Of a stretch of DNA of 64,000 nt, positions 41,262 to 49,219 are shown piece by piece. This stretch comes from Streptomyces sp. 1-11 (lineage in GTDB: Bacteria; Actinomycetota; Actinomycetes; Streptomycetales; Streptomycetaceae). Position 1 is the stretch's first letter. Each line of letters starts with the position of its first letter. The notes under the pieces are model-generated. The model made no database searches. It had not been told where the DNA came from and saw only the letters and a program-made list of their open reading frames with translations. The stretch spans positions 62,001 to 126,000 of the forward strand of contig NZ_BJTV01000013.1 in the NCBI RefSeq assembly GCF_007176755.1, in the 5' to 3' direction. The position numbers and the translations under genes were made by a program.

Positions 41262-41281
41262 TTAGCCAAAGCTAACTTTGG
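41262..41281 (-). promoter_or_regulatory. nested inverted repeats upstream of the metal transporter
   Basis: Two overlapping perfect inverted repeats: TTAGC-CAAA-GCTAA (41262-41275) and CCAAAG-CTAA-CTTTGG (41266-41281), centred ~30 bases before the ATG at 41241. Alignment with the IdeR/DmdR iron-box consensus gives about 12 of 19 matches (TTAG....GCTAAC core). It is a good candidate operator for an iron- or manganese-sensing regulator. Confidence 0.5.
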
Positions 41282-41551
41282 ATGAGTTCTACTTTTCGAC
41301 AACACCGAACCTACGCCGGTGAATTCCAAGGCGCCAGCAAGGAAAGGCTGGGCTTACCTGCGACTTCTCCCTTGAACGCTCATCCGTGATCAAGGTCGCT
41401 CAGATGCCGTGCGGGTGACAGGCGGGCGTCCCGGGGTCGTCGGCGGCGTCGCCGTGGGAGACATCCGCAAAGGGCGTCCGCGCGGCCCGCCCGCGAAGGG
41501 GGCCGTGTCCCCGGGGACGGCCCGTGGCCCTGCGGAAGGAGAGGCCGCACC
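41282..41551. other. divergent region and 5' leader of the ADP-ribosylglycohydrolase operon
   Basis: No gene. A perfect 12-bp palindrome GTCCCCGGGGAC (41507-41518) lies in the leader, extended outward by GGCCGT and GGCC, shortly before the ribosome-binding site GAAGGAGAGG (41535-41544). TTGAAC at 41372-41377 could be a -35 element but no matching -10 was found. Confidence 0.45.
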
Positions 41552-43432
41552 ATGGCATCGATCGCCTGCACTCCCCCGTCCCCGGCGCCCGGTGACGCCC
41601 CGGGGCCGCGCGAACGGGCCCGCGGCGCGCTGCTCGGCCTGGCCGTCGGCGACGCGCTCGGGGCGCCGGCGGAGAACCTGAAGCCCTCCGAGATCCGCGC
41701 CCGCTGGGGCCGTATCACCGGGTACGTGAGCGAGCGGCCGTGCGGCACGGACGACACGGAGTACGCCATCTTCTCGGGGCTGCTGCTGGCCCGGCACGGC
41801 TCGGCGCTCACCCCGGCCCATGTCGAGAGCGCCTGGCACGAGTGGATCGCCGACCGGGCCGAGGGCCCGTTCCGCGGCGCGGGCTTCAGTGAGCGCGGCA
41901 CGCTGGAGAACCTCCGCCGCGGCCTGGCCGCGCCGATCTCCGCCCAGCACCGGCACGCCTGGAGCGACGGGCTGGCGATGCGCGCGGCGCCCTTCGGCGT
42001 CTTCGCCGCCGGGCGCCCCGGCGAGGCGGCCCGGCTGGTGGCGATCGACGGCTCGGTCAGCCATGACGGCGAGGGCATCTACGGCGGCCAGGCGGTCGCG
42101 GCGGGCGTGGCGGCCGCGATGGCCGGGGCCACGCCCGCGGTGGTGATCGCGTCCGCGCTCGCCGTCGTCCCCGAGGACTCCTGGACCGCCCGCTCGCTGC
42201 GCCGCGCGGTGACCGTGGCCCACCGGGGCGAACGGGCGGTGCGCTCGGCGGTGGTCATCGGCGGCTATCCCTGGACCGACCTGGCCCCGGAGGCGGTCGC
42301 CCTCGCCTTCGGGGCGTACGCGGCGGCCGACGGCGACTTCCGCGCGGCGGTCCTCACGGCGGTCAACATGGGCCGCGACGCGGACACCACGGCGGCGGTC
42401 GCCGGCGCCCTGTCCGGCGCCACCCAGGGCATCTGCGCGATCCCGGCCGACTGGGCGGCCGCCATCGGCCCGGCGCGCGGCCGCTGCCTGCCCTCCATGG
42501 CGGGCCACCACGTACTGGACGTCGCGGAACTGCTGGTGCCGGAGGAGGGCGGCAAGTGGGGCGCGGGCCTGCTCCTGCCCGGCTCCCTGCCGGCCGGGAT
42601 CCGGGAAGTGATCCGGGTGTCCCCGGCCCAGGGCACCGGGGACACGGCGGCGGCCGCCCTGCGAGACGCCCCGCCGCAAGCGGCCGGAAAACCCACGGCG
42701 GCCCTGCCGGCAGCCCCGGCCCGGCAGGCGGCGCCCCGCACCACGGCACCCACCGGCACCAGCACGGCACATGGAACCGGGACCGCCCAGGCAGCCGGAC
42801 CGGTGAGCACAGCCCACCCGGCCGCCCACTCAGGAAGCACGGCCCCGGAGACAGGAGCCACCACCACGGCGACCACCCGGAACGACACAGCACACGGAAC
42901 CGGGACCGCCCCGGTAACCGGACCCGTGAGCACAGCCCACCCGGCCGAGGGGGCCACCCCGGCCGCCCACTCGGGAGGCACGGCCCCGGAGACAAGAGCC
43001 ACCACCACGGCGACCGTCCGGAACGACACAGCACACGGAACCGGGACCGCCCCGGCAGCCGGCGAGGTCATCACAGCCCTCCCTGCTGCCGAGAACACCA
43101 CCCCGACCACCCACCCGGGGACCGCCGCACCGAAGACACCGGCCACCACCACGGCGACCGCGACCGACCGAACGGACCCAGCACACGGGACCAGGACCGC
43201 AACGGCCGGGCAAGCGGCCCCAGCCCTCCCAGCAGCCGAAAAACCCACGCCGACCACCCACCCGGACACAACCGCGCCCGAGGCGCCGGGCGGGGCCGTC
43301 CGGAGTGGCGCGCCCGCCTGCCGGTCCGGGGCGGCGGCCGGCGTGATCGCGGCCGGGTCGGCGGGACGGGGGCGGAGTCCGCTGGTGGGGGCGGGGGACG
43401 CCGGGCAGCAGGACGGGGAGGGCCCGGCGTGA
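41552..43432 (+). CDS. ADP-ribosylglycohydrolase paralogue 1 with long repetitive tail
   Basis: 626 residues. Residues ~20-345 are an ARH/DraG-fold domain: ARGALLGLAVGDALGAPAE, PCGTDDTEYAIFSG (first metal-binding cluster), DGEGIYGGQAVAAGVAAAM and NMGRDADTTAAVAGALSGATQG (second cluster, DxDT). The usual set of Mg2+ ligands is present, so it should be active in cleaving an N- or O-ribosyl bond. The remaining ~260 residues are Ala/Thr/Pro-rich with four imperfect repeats and no fold; family members normally end near 340. First gene of a seven-gene operon. The stop overlaps the next start (GTGA). Confidence 0.88.
   Translation: MASIACTPPSPAPGDAPGPRERARGALLGLAVGDALGAPAENLKPSEIRARWGRITGYVSERPCGTDDTEYAIFSGLLLARHGSALTPAHVESAWHEWIADRAEGPFRGAGFSERGTLENLRRGLAAPISAQHRHAWSDGLAMRAAPFGVFAAGRPGEAARLVAIDGSVSHDGEGIYGGQAVAAGVAAAMAGATPAVVIASALAVVPEDSWTARSLRRAVTVAHRGERAVRSAVVIGGYPWTDLAPEAVALAFGAYAAADGDFRAAVLTAVNMGRDADTTAAVAGALSGATQGICAIPADWAAAIGPARGRCLPSMAGHHVLDVAELLVPEEGGKWGAGLLLPGSLPAGIREVIRVSPAQGTGDTAAAALRDAPPQAAGKPTAALPAAPARQAAPRTTAPTGTSTAHGTGTAQAAGPVSTAHPAAHSGSTAPETGATTTATTRNDTAHGTGTAPVTGPVSTAHPAEGATPAAHSGGTAPETRATTTATVRNDTAHGTGTAPAAGEVITALPAAENTTPTTHPGTAAPKTPATTTATATDRTDPAHGTRTATAGQAAPALPAAEKPTPTTHPDTTAPEAPGGAVRSGAPACRSGAAAGVIAAGSAGRGRSPLVGAGDAGQQDGEGPA
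42760..43310 (+). repeat. four imperfect 41-50-residue coding repeats in the hydrolase 1 tail
   Basis: The motif (T/P)AHGTxTA recurs with His codons at 42770, 42893, 43034 and 43184, i.e. steps of 123, 141 and 150 bases, all multiples of three. Each unit contains STAHPA/ALPA, then TAPE/TAPK and TTTAT. The DNA is similar enough between units to suggest tandem duplication within the gene. Confidence 0.8.
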
Positions 43433-44547
43433 CGGGGCGGCGTGTCGAAGGGCTGCTGCTGGGGCTCGCCGCCGGGGACGCCGCCGGCTGGCCCGCGGCG
43501 CGGCACCGGGCGGCCCGCATGCCCGAGTGGACCCGCCGCCTCACCCGTGAGCTGGACACGTTCGCCGAGCAGAACGCCACCACGACCCTGCCCGTGCCGA
43601 TCGCCCTCAACCAGCCCCCCGAACCCCTGCGTCTCGGTCCCTCCGACGACGCCGAGTGGGCGGCGTTCGCCGCGGAGGCCGTGCTGCGGGCCGGTGACGA
43701 CGACGTGCTCGGCGACCTCGACCGGGACCGCCGGATGCGCGCCGCCATCGACCTCACCTGGACCGCCGTCGCCGCCGAAGTCGCCGCGGCGGCGGACCGC
43801 GCCCCCGAGATCGAGTCGGCCGTGCTCCCGCTGCGCGCCCGTATCTCCGTGCGCGCCGGCCTGGGCAACCTCGCCACGGGTCTGCGCCCGCCCGCCACCG
43901 GCCACGACAACCCGCACTACTTCGACGACGCGGCCTGCGTGCGCGCCTGTGTGCTGGCCGTGGCCCACCCGGGCGACCCCGCACGCGCGGCCGACCTGGC
44001 GGAGTTCGACGCCCGCTACACCCAGGACGGGGACGGCGTGCACGGCGCCCGCGCGATGGCGGCGGCCCTTTCGCTCGCCCTCACCGGAACGGACACCGAC
44101 ACCTGTGTCGCGGCCGCGCTCGCCCAGCTTCCCGAGGGGACGGAGATCGGCCGCAACGCCCGGCACGCCCTCACGCTGGCCCGGGACAGCGACGGCGCCT
44201 TCGCGCTCGTCCCGCTGCTGGAGCACCAGATCGTCGACCACGTCTACAGCTACGGCATCGCCGCCGCCGAGACCGTCCCGGTCGCGCTCGCCCTCGCCGT
44301 CGCCGCCCGCGGCCGGATCGCCGAGGCCGTCCCCACCGCCGCCTGTCTGTCCCGGGTCGCCGACTCCGCCCCGGCCCTGGTGGGCGCGCTCACCGGGGCC
44401 CTGGGCGGCGGCGCGGCCGTCCCGGCCGCCTGGCGGGACGCCTGCCGCACCCTGTCCGGCTGCGCGCTGCCCCGCCTCACCGGCACCGACCTGGTGGAAC
44501 TCGCCGGGCTGCTGGAAGCCGCGCACCGGACCCGACCAGGAGGATGA
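43429..44547 (+). CDS. ADP-ribosylglycohydrolase paralogue 2, degenerate metal site
   Basis: 372 residues, GTG 43429 overlapping the previous stop. The fold is recognisable (VEGLLLGLAAGDAAGWPAARHR, GDGVHGARAMAAALSLAL, ALVGALTGALGGGAAVP), but the metal clusters are changed. SDDAEW stands where TDDT is expected, and ADSAPALVGAL replaces the DxDT/S motif, losing one Asp. It may bind without cleaving, use a different substrate, or act as a partner of the other paralogues. Length is normal for the family. Ribosome-binding site GGGGAGGG. Confidence 0.8.
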   Translation: MTGRRVEGLLLGLAAGDAAGWPAARHRAARMPEWTRRLTRELDTFAEQNATTTLPVPIALNQPPEPLRLGPSDDAEWAAFAAEAVLRAGDDDVLGDLDRDRRMRAAIDLTWTAVAAEVAAAADRAPEIESAVLPLRARISVRAGLGNLATGLRPPATGHDNPHYFDDAACVRACVLAVAHPGDPARAADLAEFDARYTQDGDGVHGARAMAAALSLALTGTDTDTCVAAALAQLPEGTEIGRNARHALTLARDSDGAFALVPLLEHQIVDHVYSYGIAAAETVPVALALAVAARGRIAEAVPTAACLSRVADSAPALVGALTGALGGGAAVPAAWRDACRTLSGCALPRLTGTDLVELAGLLEAAHRTRPGG

Positions 44548-44554
44548 TTCGGGC

Positions 44555-45748
44555 ATGACGCCCAGAGGAGAACAAAGCAGCGCGCCGGGTCCGGCGCGGC
44601 TGAGCGGTCTGGACGAACGGATCGCCGGTGCCCTGGTCGGGGCGGCCGTCGGAGACGCGCTCGGCGGCCCCGTCGAGGGGTACTCCCCGGAACAGATCAC
44701 CGACCGCCACGGGGGCCGGGTGCACGGCATCGTCGGCCCCTGGCACGGCGACGACTGGCGCACCGCCCGCCCCCTCGCCCCGTACCACAAGGGCGACGGC
44801 CACGTCACCGACGACACCCTCATGACCCACGCGCTGGTCCGGGTCTACGCCCGCGTCCGGGACCACCTCGACGCGTACGCCGTGGCCGACCACCTGGTCC
44901 CGGACCTGATGACGAACCCGCGCTGGATCCCGGAGCTGGAGACCGAGGCGCTGCCGCTGCACCGCCTCTTCCTCGCGGAGAAGTGGCTCGTGGCCCGGCT
45001 GGCGTACGGCCACGCGGACCCGCGGGAGGCGGGCGTCGGCAACATCGTCAACTGCGGTGCGGCGATGTACATGGCCCCCGTCGGCCTGGTCAACGCGGCC
45101 GACCCGGCTGCCGCGTACGCCGAGGCGCTGGACGTCGCGGGCGCGCACCAGTCGTCGTACGGCCGCGAGGCCGCCGGGGTCTTCGCCGCCGCGGTCGCCG
45201 CCGCCACCGCACCGGACGCCACCCCCGACTCCGTGGTGGGCGCGTGCCTGGACCTGGCCAAGGACGGCACGCGGGCGGCGATCGAGAAGGTCTGCGAAGC
45301 GGCCCGCGGCCACCGGGACTACGAGTCGGCGCTGGCCCCGCTGCGGGCGGCGGTGGCCCCGTACGACACGGTCGGCCCCGACTACCGCTCCCCCTCGCTC
45401 GGCGCCCGGCGCCCCTCCCGGCTGCACTCGATCGAGGAACTCCCGGTGGCCCTCGGCATGCTGCTGGTCGCCGGCGGGGACTTCCGGCACGCGGTGCTGG
45501 GCTCGGTCAACTACGGCCGCGACTGCGACTCGATCGCCACGATGGCCGGCGCGCTCGCGGGCGCGCTGGGCTCGCCGGTCCCCGAGGACTGGGCGAAGAC
45601 GGTGGCGGAGGCCAGCCGGCTGGACCTGTGGGAGCCGGCCCGCACGCTCACCGGGGTCGCCCGCGAGATCTTCCGGCGGGACGTGGAGCGCCGGCGGGCG
45701 CACGAGCGGGCGTTCGCGGCGCTGGGAGGCACGGCATGCTCCGACTGA
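44555..45748 (+). CDS. ADP-ribosylglycohydrolase paralogue 3, canonical
   Basis: 397 residues, ATG 44555 with AGGAGG ten bases upstream. The family motifs are intact: IAGALVGAAVGDALGGPVEGYSPEQI, DGHVTDDTLMTHALVRV (first cluster), NIVNCGAAMYMAPVGLVNAADPAAAY and NYGRDCDSIATMAGALAGALGSPVP (DxDS cluster). This is the most typical member in the operon and is expected to be an active Mg2+-dependent ribosyl-glycohydrolase. Ends 13 bases inside the next gene. Confidence 0.9.
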   Translation: MTPRGEQSSAPGPARLSGLDERIAGALVGAAVGDALGGPVEGYSPEQITDRHGGRVHGIVGPWHGDDWRTARPLAPYHKGDGHVTDDTLMTHALVRVYARVRDHLDAYAVADHLVPDLMTNPRWIPELETEALPLHRLFLAEKWLVARLAYGHADPREAGVGNIVNCGAAMYMAPVGLVNAADPAAAYAEALDVAGAHQSSYGREAAGVFAAAVAAATAPDATPDSVVGACLDLAKDGTRAAIEKVCEAARGHRDYESALAPLRAAVAPYDTVGPDYRSPSLGARRPSRLHSIEELPVALGMLLVAGGDFRHAVLGSVNYGRDCDSIATMAGALAGALGSPVPEDWAKTVAEASRLDLWEPARTLTGVAREIFRRDVERRRAHERAFAALGGTACSD

Positions 45749-47097
45749 CCTGGGTGCAGCCCGAGGACCTGCTCGGTCACGAACTGGTCCAGGCCCGTCT
45801 GGACGGCCGGGAACCGGCGCGGATCGAGGCGCGGTGGCGGGCGGCCGGCGGTCCGGCGGCCCCGCAGCGGGCGGGGGCCTCGCCGCAGCGGGCCTCGCGC
45901 TACCTGCGGCTCCTGGCGGAGGACCTGCTGGACGAGCTGGCCGATCTGCCGAGCAGGCTGGCGGAGGACGAGCCGACGGACCTGGCCGGCATCATGGCCG
46001 CCTGTCCCGACTGGCCCGCCGAGGCTCCCCGCGGCCGGACCACGCCGCAGGCGCTGGAGGCGGCCTGGCTCGGCAGGGCCGCCGGCTGCCTGCTCGGCAA
46101 GCCCGTCGAGAAACTCCCCCTCGACGGCATCCGGGCGCTCGCGAAGGTCACCGGCAACTGGCCGCTGAGCACGTGGTTCACCGCCCGCGGCGTCCCCGGC
46201 GACCTGCTCGCCCAGTACCCCTGGAACCGCCGCTCGGCCCCGGTCTCCCTCGCCGAGAACATCGACGGCATGCCCGAGGACGACGACCTCGACTACCCGT
46301 TGCTGGGCCTGCTGCTGCTCCGGCGCCACGGCCGGGGCTTCAGCACCGCGGACGTGGCGGCGCTCTGGCTGGACGAACTCCCGCCGGGCCGCGCGTTCAC
46401 CGCCGAGCGCGTCGCCTTCCGCAACCTGCTCTGCGGCATCGAGCCGCCGCACACCGCCCGCCACCGCAACCCGTTCCGCGAGTGGATCGGCGCCCTGATC
46501 CGCGCCGACGTGCACGGCTGGACCAACCCCGGCGCCCCGGCGGCCGCCGCCGAGCAGGCGCACCGTGACGCGCTCCTGACCCACACCGCCAACGGCGTGT
46601 ACGCGGCGATGTTCGCGGCCGCCACGATCGCCGCCGCGGCCGGCGGCGGCGGGGACGTCCACGCCTGCCTGCGCGCCGGCCGCTCGGTGGTCCCGGAGCG
46701 CTCGCGGCTGGCGGCGGCCGTCGACCACGCGCTCCGGCTGGCCGCGCGGCACGAGGACTTCGACGACGTCGTGGACGAACTGCACGCCGCCTACGGCACC
46801 ACCCACCACTGGGTGCACGCCGTCCCCAACACCGCGCTGACCGTCGCCGCGCTGAGTCACGCCGGCGGCGACTTCGCCGGCTCGGTCTGCCGCGCGGTGT
46901 CCGGCGGCTGGGACACGGACTCCAACGGGGCGACCGCGGGCAGCGTCGCCGGTCTGCTCGCGGGCGACCCGGAGGCGCTGCCCGACCGCTGGCGGGCCCC
47001 GCTGAAGAACCGGCTCGCCAGCACCGTCGCCGACTTCGACGGCACCGGCTTCGACACCCTCGCCCGGCTCACCCACCTGGAGGCGACCCGCCCATGA
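45736..47097 (+). CDS. ADP-ribosylglycohydrolase paralogue 4 with N-terminal extension
   Basis: 453 residues from ATG 45736. About 105 N-terminal residues (TWVQPEDLLGHELVQARLDGREPARIEARWRA...) precede the hydrolase domain, which starts ALEAAWLGRAAGCLLGKPVEKL. The first acidic cluster is EDDDLDYPLLGLLLL, a variant of TDDT, and the second is GGWDTDSNGATAGSVAGLL, complete. MAALSHAGGDF-type segment (AALSHAGGDFAGSVCRAVSGG) is typical. A distinct subfamily from paralogues 1-3. Overlaps the previous gene by 13 bases and the kinase gene by four (ATGA). Confidence 0.88.
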   Translation: MLRLTWVQPEDLLGHELVQARLDGREPARIEARWRAAGGPAAPQRAGASPQRASRYLRLLAEDLLDELADLPSRLAEDEPTDLAGIMAACPDWPAEAPRGRTTPQALEAAWLGRAAGCLLGKPVEKLPLDGIRALAKVTGNWPLSTWFTARGVPGDLLAQYPWNRRSAPVSLAENIDGMPEDDDLDYPLLGLLLLRRHGRGFSTADVAALWLDELPPGRAFTAERVAFRNLLCGIEPPHTARHRNPFREWIGALIRADVHGWTNPGAPAAAAEQAHRDALLTHTANGVYAAMFAAATIAAAAGGGGDVHACLRAGRSVVPERSRLAAAVDHALRLAARHEDFDDVVDELHAAYGTTHHWVHAVPNTALTVAALSHAGGDFAGSVCRAVSGGWDTDSNGATAGSVAGLLAGDPEALPDRWRAPLKNRLASTVADFDGTGFDTLARLTHLEATRP

Positions 47098-47987
47098 CCC
47101 ACATCGCCGTCCTCGGCAGCACGAACATGGACCTCGTCACCTACGTCCCGAAGGCCCCGCAGCGCGGCGAGACCGTGACGGGCCGGGAGTTCCGCACCAT
47201 CCCCGGCGGCAAGGGCGCCAACCAGGCCATCGCCGCGGCCCGGGCCGGCGCCACGGTCTCGATGATCGGCGCGGTCGGCAACGACGCCTTCGGGGTACGC
47301 CTGCGCGAGACCCTCGAACACTCCGGCGCGGACACCGACTTCCTGCGCACGGTGGAGGGCCCGTCGGGCACCGCGCACATCGTGGTGGACGACGAGGGCG
47401 GCAACTCCATCGTCGTCATCCCCGGCGCGAACGGCACCGTCGACCACCTCGCCGCCGGCGACGAGGGCGTCATCGCCTCCGCCGACGCCCTGCTGCTGCA
47501 ACTGGAGATCCCGCTGGCCGCGGTCGTCGCCGGGGCGGAGGCGGCGCGCCGGCACGGGGTGCGCACGGTCCTCACCCCCTCCCCCGCCCAGCCGCTGCCG
47601 CCCGACCTGCTGGAGGCCACCGACCTGCTGGTCGCCAACGAGTACGAGGCCGTCACCCTCACCGGGCGCACCGATCCGCGCGACGCGGCCGCCGCGCTGC
47701 TGCAACTGGTCCAGGAGGTCGTCGTGACCCTGGGCGCGACCGGCTGCCTGTACCTGGCGCGGGGCACCGAGCCGCTGGTGGTGCCGGCGCCGCGGGTCGA
47801 GGCCGTGGACACGACGGGTGCGGGCGACACCTTCGTCGGGACGCTCGCGGTGGCCCTCGCCGAGGAGAAACCGGTGCGCGAGGCGCTGTCCTGGGCGGCG
47901 GCCGCCGCGGCCCTCTCGGTGCAGCGGGAAGGCGCGTCGGCGTCGATGCCGTACCGCCCGGAGATCGACGCGCAGTGCACCGCATGA
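47094..47987 (+). CDS. rbsK: PfkB family carbohydrate kinase, ribokinase-like
   Basis: 297 residues. HIAVLGSTNMDLVTYVPKAPQRGETVTG and IPGGKGANQAIAAARAGA match the ribokinase N-terminus; VDTTGAGDTFVGTLA carries the catalytic Asp245 and anion hole. GSTNMD and GGKGANQ are the sugar-contacting segments of true ribokinases, favouring ribose (or a close pentose) as substrate: ribose + ATP to ribose 5-phosphate. No ribose transporter or rbs regulator is nearby. Coupling to four ribosyl-hydrolase paralogues suggests it phosphorylates the sugar they release. Confidence 0.85.
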   Translation: MTHIAVLGSTNMDLVTYVPKAPQRGETVTGREFRTIPGGKGANQAIAAARAGATVSMIGAVGNDAFGVRLRETLEHSGADTDFLRTVEGPSGTAHIVVDDEGGNSIVVIPGANGTVDHLAAGDEGVIASADALLLQLEIPLAAVVAGAEAARRHGVRTVLTPSPAQPLPPDLLEATDLLVANEYEAVTLTGRTDPRDAAAALLQLVQEVVVTLGATGCLYLARGTEPLVVPAPRVEAVDTTGAGDTFVGTLAVALAEEKPVREALSWAAAAAALSVQREGASASMPYRPEIDAQCTA

Positions 47988-49219
47988 GCCCGCGCCCCGA
48001 CAGCACGCGCCCCGACGACCCGCGCCCCGGGAGCCCGGGGTCGCTCGGCGGACTGCGGGTCCTGGACCTCGCCACACTCTTCGCCGGTCCCATGGCCGCC
48101 ACCCTGCTCGGCGACTTCGGCGCCGAGGTGATCAAGGTGGAGCATCCGGTGAGGCCCGACCCGTCCCGCGGCCACGGCCCGGCGAAGGACGGGGTCGGGC
48201 TGTGGTGGAAGGTGCTCGGGCGCAACAAGCGCGCGATCACCCTCGACCTGTCCCGGCCGGGCGGCCGGGCGACCCTGCTGCGGCTGGCGGCCACCGCCGA
48301 CGTGGTGATCGAGAACTTCCGCCCCGGCACCCTGGAGAAGTGGGACCTGGGCTGGCCGGAGCTGTCCGCCGCCAACCCGCGGCTGGTCCTCGCCCGGGTG
48401 ACGGCCTTCGGCCAGTTCGGTCCGTACGCGCACCGCCCCGGTTTCGGCACGCTCGCCGAGGCGATGAGCGGCTTCGCCGCCCTCACGGGTGAACCGGACG
48501 CGCCGCCGACGCTCCCGCCGTTCGGCCTAGCCGACTCGGTCGCGGGGCTGGCGACGGCGTATGCGGTGCTGACGGCCCTGGCCGCCCGGGACCGCACCGG
48601 CGAGGGTCAGGTCGTGGACATGGCGATCATCGAGCCGATCCTCGCCGTGCTCGGTCCCCAGCCCACCTGGTACGACCAGCTCGGCTACGTCCAGGAGCGC
48701 ACCGGCAACCGGTCGGCGAACAACGCCCCGCGCAACACCTACCGCACCGCCGACGGCGCCTGGGTCGCCGTCTCCACCTCAGCACAGTCGGTGGCGGAGC
48801 GGGTGATGCGGCTGGTCGGCCGCCCGGAGCTGGCCGAGGAGCCGTGGTTCGCCACGGGCGCGCAGCGGGCCGCGCACGCCGACGTGCTGGACGAGGCGGT
48901 CGGCGGCTGGATCGCGGCCCGCGACCGGGCCGAGGTGCTCGCGGCCTTCGAGAAGGCGGAGGCGGCGGTGGCTCCGGTCCAGGACGTGCGGGACGTCCTG
49001 GCCGACCCGCAGTACCAGGCGCTGGACACCGTCACCACCGTCGACGACCCGGAGCTCGGCCCGCTGCGCATGCAGAACGTCCTCTTCCGGCTGTCCGGCA
49101 CGCCCGGGGCGATCCGCTGGGCCGGCCGCCCGCACGGCGCCGACACCGACGCGGTCCTCACCGAGCTGGGCCTCGGCCCGGACGAGCTGCGCGCGCTGCG
49201 CGAGGAGGGCGCGCTGTGA
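47984..49219 (+). CDS. CaiB/BaiF family (type III) CoA-transferase
   Basis: 411 residues from ATG 47984, overlapping the kinase stop. LGGLRVLDLATLFAGPMAATLLGDFGAEVIKVEHP is the classic N-terminus, ADVVIENFRPGTLEKWDLG follows, and Asp184 in LADSVAG is the expected catalytic aspartate that forms the mixed anhydride. RSANNAPRNTYRTADGAWVAVS is also typical. It moves CoA from one thioester to a carboxylic acid. Which acid is unknown. The downstream lyase suggests a hydroxyacyl-CoA made here is then split. Confidence 0.9.
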   Translation: MSPRPDSTRPDDPRPGSPGSLGGLRVLDLATLFAGPMAATLLGDFGAEVIKVEHPVRPDPSRGHGPAKDGVGLWWKVLGRNKRAITLDLSRPGGRATLLRLAATADVVIENFRPGTLEKWDLGWPELSAANPRLVLARVTAFGQFGPYAHRPGFGTLAEAMSGFAALTGEPDAPPTLPPFGLADSVAGLATAYAVLTALAARDRTGEGQVVDMAIIEPILAVLGPQPTWYDQLGYVQERTGNRSANNAPRNTYRTADGAWVAVSTSAQSVAERVMRLVGRPELAEEPWFATGAQRAAHADVLDEAVGGWIAARDRAEVLAAFEKAEAAVAPVQDVRDVLADPQYQALDTVTTVDDPELGPLRMQNVLFRLSGTPGAIRWAGRPHGADTDAVLTELGLGPDELRALREEGAL

